From positions 1 through 12,326 of the forward strand of contig JAUTWY010000584.1 in assembly GCA_030838305.1 (NCBI GenBank): 12,326 bases of DNA, in the 5' to 3' direction. This DNA is from Acidobacteriaceae bacterium (GTDB lineage Bacteria > Acidobacteriota > Terriglobia > Terriglobales > Acidobacteriaceae). The notes under the pieces are model-generated. The model did no database searches, had not been told where the DNA came from, and saw only the letters and a list, made by a program, of their open reading frames with translations. Below, piece by piece: positions 1-6,831 of the stretch. Positions within the stretch are counted from its first letter, which is position 1, and each line of letters opens with the position of its first letter. Position numbers and translations under genes: made by a program.

Positions 1-995
1 AGGGCTGAGGGGTTACCCATCCAGAAGGCGAAAAGTTCGGTGACGATGCGTTCGGCATCGTCTTTTTCTCCTGCCAGGGACGGGCTGTAGTCGAGATTTT
101 CGCAGAGGAAGTCCTTGATCTGCTTGCGTTCCGCTTCCACATCGGGGCTGAATGCGGCGACCCGCTCGGGGTGGAGACGGACATCGGCGAGAGTTTCGAT
201 TCCGGCTCTATTCAGCCGAGACTGAGTGTTCGTAATTAAATCGCCAGCCAGACGATTGAAGACGCTTTTGACGGCTTCATTGAATTTCAGCTTATCGGCA
301 GCATCGGGATAAGCCTGCTCGACTTCGCGGAAGAAACGTTCGAAGACGGGAATGCCGCCGCGGATTTGTTCGAGGGTCAGCAGGTGGGCTTCGTATCCGT
401 CGTCGAGGTCGGCGGTGTTGTAGCCGATTTCGTCGGTCAGGTTGATGAGTTGGGATTCGAGCGGGGGGCGCTGGTCGAGCAGGTACTCTGCAAGTTCTGG
501 ATGTTGCGCCGCAGCGTAATCCCGGGAATGTTTGATGATGCCTTCGCGCATCTCGAAGGTTAAATTCAGGCCGCGAAAGGCTGCGTAGCGCTGCTCGAAA
601 TCCTCGACGATGCGCAGAGCATGAAGATTGTGGTCGAAGAAAAGGACGTGGGCGCGCATGGCGGCGTCGAGAGCTTTTTCGCCGGCGTGGCCGAAGGGAG
701 GATGGCCGAGGTCGTGCACCAGGGCCAGGGCTTCGGCCAAGTCCACGTTGAGGCCGAGGGCTCCGGCGACAGTGCGCGTGATCTGCGCGACTTCAATGGT
801 GTGAGTGAGGCGGTTGCGGAAGTGGTCAGAGTAGCGGCGAGTGAAAACCTGAGTCTTATCTTCGAGGCGGCGGAAAGCGCGAGCGTGGATGACGCGGTCG
901 CGGTCGCGCTGGAAGTCGTTGCGATAGGGATGCGGCGGTTCAGGGAAGCGGCGTCCGCGGGAGTGTTCCACATGGACCGCGTAGGCGGCCAGCAT
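1..995 (-). CDS. dgt: dGTPase / dNTP triphosphohydrolase (HD domain), 3' end cut off
   Basis: Cytoplasmic HD-superfamily phosphohydrolase expected to cleave dGTP/dNTPs to the nucleoside and tripolyphosphate. 331 codons are visible with no stop, so the C-terminus lies beyond the left edge. Visible motifs: the N-terminal YRNDFQRDRDRVIHARAFRRLEDKTQVF block (about residues 24-51), RLTHTIEVAQ with H65, the HD pair H94-D95 in LVHDLGHPPFGHAGE, FFDHNLHALRIV (119-130), and LTDEIGYNTADLDDG (186-200) with the likely distal metal ligand D188. Order and spacing match the Dgt family. The start is the ATG at 993-995; an in-frame TAA lies four codons upstream, which rules out a longer N-terminus. I see no Shine-Dalgarno. 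It lies 76 nt downstream of the TPR gene and could be read through from it. Family assignment is firm; substrate preference among dNTPs cannot be read. Confidence 0.93.
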   Translation of the reverse strand, partial: MLAAYAVHVEHSRGRRFPEPPHPYRNDFQRDRDRVIHARAFRRLEDKTQVFTRRYSDHFRNRLTHTIEVAQITRTVAGALGLNVDLAEALALVHDLGHPPFGHAGEKALDAAMRAHVLFFDHNLHALRIVEDFEQRYAAFRGLNLTFEMREGIIKHSRDYAAAQHPELAEYLLDQRPPLESQLINLTDEIGYNTADLDDGYEAHLLTLEQIRGGIPVFERFFREVEQAYPDAADKLKFNEAVKSVFNRLAGDLITNTQSRLNRAGIETLADVRLHPERVAAFSPDVEAERKQIKDFLCENLDYSPSLAGEKDDAERIVTELFAFWMGNPSA

Positions 996-1014
996 GGTCG
1001 GAGTTTAACATGCT

Positions 1015-1033
1015 GGTACCGAGTACCTGGTAC
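1015..1033. repeat. Interlocking GGTACC palindromes upstream of dgt
   Basis: GGTAC-CGA-GTACC can form a 5-bp stem, and the second arm also starts a perfect palindrome GTACC-T-GGTAC. The element sits 20-40 nt upstream of the dgt start, in the 76-nt gap after the TPR gene. It may be an operator, an RNA hairpin or a dispersed intergenic repeat; a related GTACCTGGT stands upstream of the gene starting at 6592. Function unknown. Confidence 0.45.
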
Positions 1034-1071
1034 GGAGTTGCGAGTAAACCCAATACCGATCTGCGTACTGA

Positions 1072-3171
1072 CTACTGATTCCCCGGCCCTTCCCTGGCCA
1101 AACGGACTTTCGCGGCATCGAGTTTTTTCTGAGTTGAGGCCTGCAGATCTGTGTCTATTTCGGCGGGCACGGTCTTGTTCCATTCGGCAACGGCGCGCTC
1201 CCAGTGAGCGGCGGCCAGTTTCAGGCGGCCCGTCTTCTGGTAGAGATCGCCTAAGTGATCCTGCACCGTGGGATCAGAGCCCATACGCAAGGACGCTTTG
1301 TTCAGCGTCTCTTCGGCAAGATCATACTTGCCGAGTTTGAAGTAGGCCCATCCCAGGGAATCGAGGTAGGCGCCGTTGCTGGGTTCCATGCTCACCGCTT
1401 GCTTGATTAAGCCGAGCGACTCTTCGAGCTGCACGCCACGATCGGCATTCATGTAGCCGAGATAGTTCAAGGTCATGGCATTCTGCGGATTGGCGGTCAG
1501 TATTTTCTTGAACTCGGTTTCGGCCTCGTCGTACTTCTTCTGGCGCTCGTAGGTGGAACCGCGGAGGAAGTAGACGTACTCTTTGTCTTCAGCCTTGTTG
1601 GACAATTGCTCGGCTTTGTTGAGAGCGTCTTCGGCCTCGCTCCAGCGCTTCAGGCGCGTGTTCATGATCGCCAGGCGTAAGTAGACCTCGCGATCTTCGG
1701 GAGTGCCTTTGAGCAGGGAGCGCACATCGGCGAGAGGCTTTTCGGGGTCGCCGGTGTCGGCGAGTTGAGCGTCGAGCACCATGCGCAGTTCGCGGTCGTT
1801 AGGCAGTTTCTGCGCGGCCTCTTTGGCGGCTGCGGTGGCTTGCGGCCACTGTTTGGCTTCGCGGTAGGTATCAATGACATCCTGATAGCCGGTGCGGGCG
1901 TTGTCGTCGCCGAACGGGATCATCTTGCGGAACGTGTCCACGGCCGCTTGATAATTTTCCTGGTCGCGATAAACCATTCCCAGGCGCTCGATAAAGATGG
2001 CGCGATTGTTCCGGTCGGCCTGCGAGTAGCTGTTTTCAGCTTTCTCGGTTTTCTTCAGCAGATCCTGCAAAAGTTTCACGGCTTCGTCGTAGCGGCCCTG
2101 AGCTTGATAGACCACCGCGATGTTGTATGGAACCTCAAGAGCGTCGGGAACCATGGCCTGGGCTTTCTTCAGGCTATCGAGCGCGGAGTCGTACTTGCCC
2201 TGGCGGCGGTAGATCTCGGAAATCCGCAGGTAAGTTTGCGCGTCTTCCGGATTGGCGTCGGCAATAACTTTGTACTGGTCGAGGGCGGCGTTGACCTGGC
2301 CATCGTTCAAAAGATTTTCGGCGAGCCCGCGAATGGCATCGAGATTGTCGCGATCCAAACGGATGGCGTGTTTGTAGGCGTCGATGGCGCTCTTGTAATC
2401 CTTGCGCTGCTCGTAAGTGGCGCCCAGCGCGGAATAGAGCTTGGCGGAGCGGCCAGTGTCGGGAATGGAACTAAGTACTTGTAGGGCGTGAGTGCTGTCG
2501 CCTTCGTCGGTGTACAGGAGAGCCAGAGTGGTGACAGCTTCTTCTGAGCTGGGATCGAGTTTCACCGCGGTCTTGAGTTCATTTTCCGCCTTTTGCAGAT
2601 CGTTGTTCAGGCGGTAGAGGCGGCCGAGCAGAAGATGGTTGTCGATATTGTTGGGCTCGATCTTGACGATCTGTTCGTACTGCTCGATGGCGAGTTTGAG
2701 CACATTGTCGGAACCATTCCCACCGCCCGGCATATCGCCGAGAGAGCGCAGATAAATCCGTCCCAGCAGCTTGTGGGCTTCGATATTGTTGGGATCGTGT
2801 TTGATGATGTCCTGGGCTTCGAGGACGGCGTCGCGGATGCGTCCGGTCTTGACGTAAAGCTCGGCCAAGCCGGAAGTAAGGAATTCGGAAGAGGGGTCGG
2901 CCTCGATGGCCAGGCGGTATTCTTCGAGGGCTTTATTCGCGAGTTCACTGCGGCCGTAGACGGTGACCTGCTCCTCGTACATGTGGGCGACGGTGTAGTG
3001 GTAATAGGCGGCGGCGCGGTCCACTTTGCGCGGCGAAGCCTGCGGCGACTTGGACTGGGCGCTCTTGGAGTCGGACGTCTTCGGCTCGGCGGGGGATAAC
3101 GGAGTTTGTTGCGCGACCGCAGCCGCCGCGAGAACCGATAAAGCTAAAAGAGAGCGAAAAATTCTATTCAT
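1072..3171 (-). CDS. Secreted/periplasmic TPR-repeat protein
   Basis: 699-aa protein made almost wholly of tetratricopeptide repeats, a protein-protein interaction scaffold; partners are unknown. Residues 1-21 form a Sec signal peptide (MNRIF, hydrophobic LLALSVLAAAAVA, cleavage near AVA-QQ), followed by a Ser/Lys/Pro-rich linker to about residue 50. Roughly a dozen or more 34-residue TPR units follow, with the usual W/Y-LG-Y-A-P spacing (for example LGRIYLRS, LGATYEQRKDYKSAI, LGWAYFKLGKYDLAE). The C-terminal block (NYLGYMNADRG, YLDSLGWAYFKLGKY, VQDHLGDLYQKTGR) resembles that of large bacterial TPR proteins of unknown role. The frame is open a further 84 codons upstream (to 3423), but the ATG at 3171 is chosen because it starts the signal peptide and has AGGT five nt ahead. 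Export is inferred; the final location could be periplasm or outer membrane. Confidence 0.9.
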   Translation of the reverse strand: MNRIFRSLLALSVLAAAAVAQQTPLSPAEPKTSDSKSAQSKSPQASPRKVDRAAAYYHYTVAHMYEEQVTVYGRSELANKALEEYRLAIEADPSSEFLTSGLAELYVKTGRIRDAVLEAQDIIKHDPNNIEAHKLLGRIYLRSLGDMPGGGNGSDNVLKLAIEQYEQIVKIEPNNIDNHLLLGRLYRLNNDLQKAENELKTAVKLDPSSEEAVTTLALLYTDEGDSTHALQVLSSIPDTGRSAKLYSALGATYEQRKDYKSAIDAYKHAIRLDRDNLDAIRGLAENLLNDGQVNAALDQYKVIADANPEDAQTYLRISEIYRRQGKYDSALDSLKKAQAMVPDALEVPYNIAVVYQAQGRYDEAVKLLQDLLKKTEKAENSYSQADRNNRAIFIERLGMVYRDQENYQAAVDTFRKMIPFGDDNARTGYQDVIDTYREAKQWPQATAAAKEAAQKLPNDRELRMVLDAQLADTGDPEKPLADVRSLLKGTPEDREVYLRLAIMNTRLKRWSEAEDALNKAEQLSNKAEDKEYVYFLRGSTYERQKKYDEAETEFKKILTANPQNAMTLNYLGYMNADRGVQLEESLGLIKQAVSMEPSNGAYLDSLGWAYFKLGKYDLAEETLNKASLRMGSDPTVQDHLGDLYQKTGRLKLAAAHWERAVAEWNKTVPAEIDTDLQASTQKKLDAAKVRLAREGPGNQ

Positions 3172-3500
3172 GCTCGACCTGACAAAATTGGAATGATTTC
3201 TGACGATCTTGATCTCTTGGAGCCCTGCGCACTCCCGGGAAACATAATCATTGGATGCAAGACCGCCCGGGATGGTGTTTCTTAATTCTAACCCGATCTG
3301 GGCGGGATTTGGGAAAAACACGCGGGTCTGAATGAGCTGCGGCGAGGCTCGAAGGACAGCAACCGAGGGGACTTGCGGGGACGGATCGTCAAGTTTGGCA
3401 AAGACATTAACCACGAAGGACATTAAGGACCACGAAGGAATTCGGGGCGATCCATCATCTTCTGTAAATTCGCGTTCCTAAGGTAACGATCTCGAGGGCA
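3172..3500. other. Intergenic region purH / TPR gene
   Basis: 329 nt without a gene. The frame open upstream of the TPR start lacks coding character. It holds the CCACGAAGGA direct repeat (3403-3439) and an AT-rich stretch near 3280-3290 with a TAGAAT on the minus strand that has no matching -35, so I do not call a promoter. I see no clear terminator for purH. Confidence 0.6.
3403..3439. repeat. Tandem GACATTAA/CCACGAAG direct repeat
   Basis: Two copies: GACATTAA-CCACGAAG at 3403-3418 and GACATTAA-GGA-CCACGAAG at 3419-3437, the second followed by GA. CACGAAGGA-type short tandem repeats are, from memory, common between genes in acidobacterial and some other environmental genomes. It lies downstream of purH; no function is evident. 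Confidence 0.6.
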
Positions 3501-5081
3501 CTAGTGGCGGAAATGCCGCACGCCGGTGAATAGCATTGCAAGTCCGAGGCGGTCGGCGGTGGCGATGACTTCCGCATCGCGCTGCGATCCGCCGGGTTGA
3601 ATGATGGCGGTTGCGCCGGCTTTGGCGATCTCCTCGACGCCGTCGGGAAATGGGAAGAAGGCGTCGGAGGCGGCGACTGACCCTTTCAGGGGCAGTTGAG
3701 CTTTCATGGCGCCGATTTTGGCGGAATCGACGCGGCTCATCTGACCGGCGCCGACGCCGACTGTTTGTCCGCCACGTGCGTAGACGATGGCGTTGGACTT
3801 GACGTGCTTGCAGACTTTCCAGGCGAACAACATAGCGCGGATTTCTTCTGGCGTAGGAGTGCGCTGGGTGACGACTTTGAGGTCGACATCCTGCAACGGG
3901 CGAGCGTCGCTGTCCTGCAAGAGAATTCCGCCGGAAATATTTTTGAGAGTCCATTTCTGCGGCGCGGGTACGACTTCGAGGAGGCGGAGATTTTTCTTCG
4001 TGGCGAAGCGGCCTTTGGCGGTTTCATCGAAGCCGGGGGCAGCGATTCCTTCGAGGAAGAGCTTGTGCATTTCTTCGGCGGCGTCGGCGTCGATGGGACG
4101 GTTCACCCCAATCACGCCACCGAAAGCGGAGACGGGATCGCATTCCAAGGCGCGCTTGTAGGCCTCGGCGAGAGTCTTGCCGGTGGCCGCGCCGCAGGGA
4201 TTGGTGTGTTTGATGATGGCGCAGAAGGGTTCGGCGAATCCGGGCTCGTTAAATTCCTGGGCGAGGTCCCAGGCCGCCTGCAAATCGACAATGTTGTTGT
4301 AAGAAAGTTCTTTGCCCTGGATCTGGCGGGCGTTGGCGACGCCTACGCCGGAGCCGTCAGAGTACATCGCGGCTTTCTGGTGAGGGTTTTCGCCGTAGCG
4401 CAGGTCGAGCGTTTTCTGGAAGGAGAGGCGAAGGGTTTGCGGGAAAGTTTCCTTTGGGGACAGCAAGTGGAAATCCGCGGGAACCCGTTCGAGGGTAGAG
4501 GCGATGGCGGAATCGTAAGCGGCGGTGGTGGAGAAAGCTTTCTGCGCAAGGCGCCATTTTGTTTCAAGGGAAAGGCTGGCACCGGATCGGGCCAGTTCAT
4601 CGGCGATCGCAGGGTAGTCGGCGGGAGAAGTGACGACGGCCACATCGTGAAAATTCTTTGCGGCGGAGCGGATCATGGAGGGTCCGCCGATGTCGATGTT
4701 CTCGATCAGTTCCTCGAAAGCTACGCCCGGCTTGGCGGCGGTTTTTTCAAACGCGTAGAGATTCACCACGACCATGTCGATGGCGGGAATGTCATGCTCG
4801 GCGACGGCGGCGGTGTGCGCGGGATTCCCGCGGCGATGCAGGATGCCGCCGTGCACTTTGGGATGGAGAGTTTTGACGCGGCCGTCAAGCATTTCTGGAA
4901 AGCCGGTGAGCTCGGAGATGTCTTTGACGGCGATGCGGGAATCGCGCAGTAGCTTGGCGGTGCCTCCGGTGGAAACGAGTTCGATGCCTAGATCGGCGAG
5001 CCGGCGCGCGAAATCGACGAGACCGCTCTTGTCGGTGACGCTGAGGATGGCGCGCTGGATCTTGGGGGCGGTGCGGGACAT
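3501..5081 (-). CDS. purH: Bifunctional AICAR formyltransferase / IMP cyclohydrolase
   Basis: Cytoplasmic enzyme for the last two steps of de novo purine synthesis: AICAR plus 10-formyl-THF to FAICAR, then cyclisation to IMP. 526 aa, the usual length. The N-terminal MGS-like cyclohydrolase domain (about 8-140) has LVSTGGTA (35-42), DGRVKTLHPKVHGGIL (66-81) and NIDIGGPSMIRSAAKN (128-143). The AICARFT domain (about 200-526) has RYGENPHQ (228-235), KHTNPCG (291-297) with the catalytic Lys-His pair, DPVSAFGG, and the typical C-terminus FTGVRHFRH. The frame is open to 5210, but the ATG at 5081 has GAGG six nt upstream and begins the conserved domain; the upstream translation comes from an intergenic repeat. 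An extended -10 promoter lies about 45 nt upstream. All visible key motifs are intact. Confidence 0.98.
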   Translation of the reverse strand: MSRTAPKIQRAILSVTDKSGLVDFARRLADLGIELVSTGGTAKLLRDSRIAVKDISELTGFPEMLDGRVKTLHPKVHGGILHRRGNPAHTAAVAEHDIPAIDMVVVNLYAFEKTAAKPGVAFEELIENIDIGGPSMIRSAAKNFHDVAVVTSPADYPAIADELARSGASLSLETKWRLAQKAFSTTAAYDSAIASTLERVPADFHLLSPKETFPQTLRLSFQKTLDLRYGENPHQKAAMYSDGSGVGVANARQIQGKELSYNNIVDLQAAWDLAQEFNEPGFAEPFCAIIKHTNPCGAATGKTLAEAYKRALECDPVSAFGGVIGVNRPIDADAAEEMHKLFLEGIAAPGFDETAKGRFATKKNLRLLEVVPAPQKWTLKNISGGILLQDSDARPLQDVDLKVVTQRTPTPEEIRAMLFAWKVCKHVKSNAIVYARGGQTVGVGAGQMSRVDSAKIGAMKAQLPLKGSVAASDAFFPFPDGVEEIAKAGATAIIQPGGSQRDAEVIATADRLGLAMLFTGVRHFRH

Positions 5082-5125
5082 GATCGGCCTCAGAGAAATT
5101 GGAGATGAATGCGGAGTGACTAAAA

Positions 5126-5134
5126 ATTCTATCA
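5126..5134 (-). promoter_or_regulatory. Extended -10 promoter candidate for purH
   Basis: On the minus strand the sequence reads TGATAGAAT: TGn followed by TAGAAT (5/6 to TATAAT). There is no good -35, as is usual for extended -10 promoters. Transcription would start near 5119, giving a leader of about 38 nt. I saw no purine riboswitch or PurR-like palindrome in that leader. Confidence 0.45.
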
Positions 5135-5179
5135 GTAATCGGGTTATCGACTGGTCGGGTCGGTGGGGTGGACGCGAAA

Positions 5180-5210
5180 CCAAGGTTCCTCGCTGCGCTC
5201 GGAATGACAC
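5180..5210. repeat. Dispersed HSERSEE-type intergenic repeat
   Basis: The stretch around TTCCTCGCTGCGCTCGGAA-TGACA translates in different minus-strand frames to SFRAQRG and VIPSAARNL, peptides recognisable from many spurious annotated proteins that arise from a widespread dispersed repeat. It has an imperfect dyad (TTCC...GGAA with inner CGC-t-GCG). It lies upstream of purH and accounts for the open frame ahead of the purH start. Confidence 0.65.
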
Positions 5211-5228
5211 GCGAGCTGGCGAGGGAGC

Positions 5229-5256
5229 AAAAAAGCCGCACCGGGTTGGGGCGGCT
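5229..5256 (-). terminator. Rho-independent terminator after the cupredoxin gene
   Basis: Read on the minus strand: AGCCGC, an 11-nt loop region that can add two more GC pairs after one mismatch, GCGGCT, then six T. Stem 5234-5239 pairs with 5251-5256, and the T run is the complement of 5229-5234. It begins about 35 nt after the cupredoxin stop codon and isolates purH from that gene. Confidence 0.85.
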
Positions 5257-5290
5257 GAGTGGTGGAGAACAAAGGGGACGAAGTGAAGGT

Positions 5291-5752
5291 TTAGTCGTCT
5301 CCCACAACGGTGATGACGCCGTTCATGGGAGTTCCGTAGTTGCCATTTGGGTCTTGAATGCCGCCGTCCGGACCGGGGGCTTTGGGCTGGTTGTGAGCGT
5401 CCAGCATGGCGTGGAAGCGGCAGTAGAACGGGAATACGCCAGGATGCCGGAAGGCCAGCCTAAACGTGCCACCGTTCGCTTTCAGAAGGACATTCGTTCC
5501 CCGATGGCCGGCAGTGTTGAATGCGTCATCGCTTACCACAGTGTGGTCATCGATATCGTTGTTGATCCAAATCACGGGCTGTCCGACTCGGACGGTGATG
5601 GCGAAAGGAACAAACCGATCTTCGTCGGGCACGATGATTTGCCTTGCTGGGGCGCCGCCATCCGTGTCCGCTTTTTGACTAAGGGCAAGTAACGGAACGA
5701 AACAGATCAGCAGTGATGGGAGCGCCCACCACCGCAGCTTGGAGAGAGTCAT
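5291..5752 (-). CDS. Secreted cupredoxin (type 1 copper protein) with an extended ligand loop
   Basis: 153 aa with a signal peptide (K5/R7, hydrophobic 9-24, likely cleavage after LALS). The mature part reads as a plastocyanin/azurin-like beta barrel: PFAITVRVGQPVIWINND (49-66), the first ligand H70 in DDHTVV, and YCRFH (110-114) with C111 and H114. Expected role: periplasmic electron carrier or copper protein; redox partner unknown. In related proteins Cys-x2-His is closely followed by the axial Met and a G-V-I-x-V strand. Here the strand MNGVITVVGDD starts at M143, so about 28 residues rich in Gly/Pro/Asn separate H114 from it; M116 or M143 could be the fourth ligand. GAGGTGA at 5757-5763 fixes the start. 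It is apparently monocistronic, with a strong terminator downstream. No lipobox. Confidence 0.87.
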   Translation of the reverse strand: MTLSKLRWWALPSLLICFVPLLALSQKADTDGGAPARQIIVPDEDRFVPFAITVRVGQPVIWINNDIDDHTVVSDDAFNTAGHRGTNVLLKANGGTFRLAFRHPGVFPFYCRFHAMLDAHNQPKAPGPDGGIQDPNGNYGTPMNGVITVVGDD

Positions 5753-5857
5753 TAGGTCACCTCAGGGTCTTTCTACCAGGCGGTGAAACGGTCACCCGCG
5801 AGGGCTAGACATCAGCGGCAGTGAGATGAAGTCCCCGGGCTGCCAGAGCACGGAGAA

Positions 5858-5875
5858 TTGTCAAAAAATTGTAAA
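5858..5875 (+). promoter_or_regulatory. Pho-box-like 11-bp direct repeat upstream of the cupredoxin gene
   Basis: TTGTCAA-AAAA-TTGTAAA: two 7-mers with 11-bp period, the architecture bound by OmpR/PhoB-type response regulators (the E. coli Pho box reads CTGTCAT-AAAA-CTGTCAT). It lies 106-123 bp upstream of the cupredoxin start, in the opposite orientation to the gene. The same stretch on the minus strand contains TTGACA and TACAAT, but not at promoter spacing. The AT-rich context raises the chance of coincidence. Confidence 0.3.
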
Positions 5876-5953
5876 AAGGATTTGCTGACTCGTGTCGGGT
5901 GGATTGAGGGTGAGGGCGAATGTCAGGTTGATCGTGATCCTTAGGAACTCGTC

Positions 5954-6592
5954 TTACGACCTCGCCTTGGCCTTCAGTTTGACTTGGCCGGCGGTGAGCT
6001 CGACGGAAAATTCAACGTCCTGGCAGCCATACTGCTTGCGGATTTCTTCCGTCTTCTTGCGCACGAAAGAGGTGAAGGAATCGAGATTGCCGGAGACGTT
6101 CTCTCCCGCTTTCTTTTTGGCTGCGACCAGGGTGTTGTAGAGGCGCTCGACCTGCTCGCGCTCTTTATCCTTCGCGGTGTGAAGGGTAAAGGGCTTGGAC
6201 GTGACTGGAGCATCGCCTTCGGCGCCGGCGGCGGCAGCCGTAGCGTGACTGAGACCGTACACCGGATGCAGGGGTTTATGCTCCGGCTCGGGGCGTACGC
6301 CCTGCACGGCGAGAAGGGCGTCCTGGGGACGGCGGTAGCCCTCTTCGCGGATGCGTGACTTCTTGCGCCACAGATCGCTGTAGATGGCATAGCGCTGGGC
6401 CATTTCGTTGTAGCGGAAGCGTTGGGAGAAACTCATGCGTCCGCCGTCGGAAAATTTGCGCAGCAGGGAGAGCACCTTCCACTCGATGTCGGTGGGCGGG
6501 CGCTTGGTCGGGTTGCTGAAGAAAACTTCATACTCGATCTTCAGCCGCCGGAGCTGGGTCTCGAGAATATTCAGTTCTTCATCGGTGGTCAC
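5954..6592 (-). CDS. Conserved hypothetical protein, MXAN_5187 C-terminal-domain-like
   Basis: 212 aa, no signal peptide or membrane segment, highly charged, probably cytoplasmic. Two conserved-looking blocks flank a variable Pro/Ala/His-rich linker (about 100-140). The N-terminal block (5-85) is helical: LETQLRRLKIEYEVFFSN, then MSFSQRFRYNEMAQRYAIYSDLW and REEGYRRP. The C-terminal block (145-212) is EREQVERLYNTLVAAKKKAG followed by a short alpha/beta end (CQDVEFSVELTAGQVKLKAKAR). The pattern matches my memory of the MXAN_5187 C-terminal domain, seen in myxobacteria and Acidobacteriota and without a known function. The start is GTG (6590-6592) with GGAG eight nt upstream. There is no partner gene: the neighbours are the cupredoxin gene and an XRE regulator, both well separated. 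Gene reality is firm, family moderate, function unknown. Confidence 0.8.
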   Translation of the reverse strand: MTTDEELNILETQLRRLKIEYEVFFSNPTKRPPTDIEWKVLSLLRKFSDGGRMSFSQRFRYNEMAQRYAIYSDLWRKKSRIREEGYRRPQDALLAVQGVRPEPEHKPLHPVYGLSHATAAAAGAEGDAPVTSKPFTLHTAKDKEREQVERLYNTLVAAKKKAGENVSGNLDSFTSFVRKKTEEIRKQYGCQDVEFSVELTAGQVKLKAKARS

Positions 6593-6665
6593 TCAGGAGT
6601 CTCCAGATAACAGTGTAGTGAGAAGATGGGATGGGGGCGAGGTACCTGGTGGTCACTGAGGTCAT

Positions 6666-6679
6666 GGTACGAAAGTACT
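6666..6679. other. Small GTAC-GAAA-GTAC hairpin
   Basis: GTAC (6667-6670), GAAA loop, GTAC (6675-6678), extendable by a G-T pair. GAAA is a GNRA tetraloop on the plus strand. It lies 75-87 nt upstream of the GTG start at 6592, next to a GGTACCTGGT at 6641-6650 that resembles the element upstream of dgt. Possibly a repeat remnant. Confidence 0.3.
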
Positions 6680-6687
6680 CCCAGCGA

Positions 6688-6831
6688 TTAGCTATTAGCC
6701 TTAGCTCTTGGCTGAATCCCACGCGGAATGAAGGTTGCGTGGGCTGTTGGAAACGCGTGGAGAAGTGTCAACAGGCGCAGATAGTCGAATAGCGAAGGGC
6801 TTGGTTGGGGCTAAGGGCTAAGAGCTGGCTA
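6688..6831. repeat. Nested inverted-repeat element between XRE and MXAN_5187-like genes
   Basis: The outer arms AGCTATTAGCCTTAGC (6690-6705) and GCTAAGGGCTAAGAGCT (6810-6826) are complementary at 15 of 16 positions plus one bulge; both are short TTAGC(C)-type tandem runs. Inside lies a second hairpin, CCCACGC (6718-6724) / GCGTGGG (6737-6743), with a 12-nt loop; GCGTGG recurs at 6754-6759. The right arm reaches the XRE stop codon. There is no T run, so it is not an ordinary intrinsic terminator. It occupies most of the 236-nt gap and could be a REP/MITE-like element or a structured RNA. Confidence 0.5.

Noticed and set aside
566..1340. Open frames of 205-239 codons on both strands across the dgt start and the TPR gene end
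   Set aside because: They run through dgt, the intergenic gap and the TPR gene in wrong frames, with low-complexity Ser/Ala/Arg composition.
1765..2484. 239-codon plus-strand open frame, with another at 2593-3099
   Set aside because: Antisense to the TPR gene; repetitive hydrophobic/Gly composition mirrors the TPR codons on the other strand.
3172..3423. 84-codon N-terminal extension of the TPR protein
   Set aside because: It would bury an excellent signal peptide in the protein interior, and it starts within the CACGAAGGA repeat.
3696..4952. 418-codon open frame on the plus strand
   Set aside because: Fully antisense to purH, Gly/Val/Asp-rich without domain-like segments, and explained by the codon usage of the high-GC gene opposite.
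5082..5210. 43-codon N-terminal extension of PurH
   Set aside because: It is translated from the dispersed HSERSEE-type repeat and from the purH promoter; a good ribosome binding site precedes 5081.
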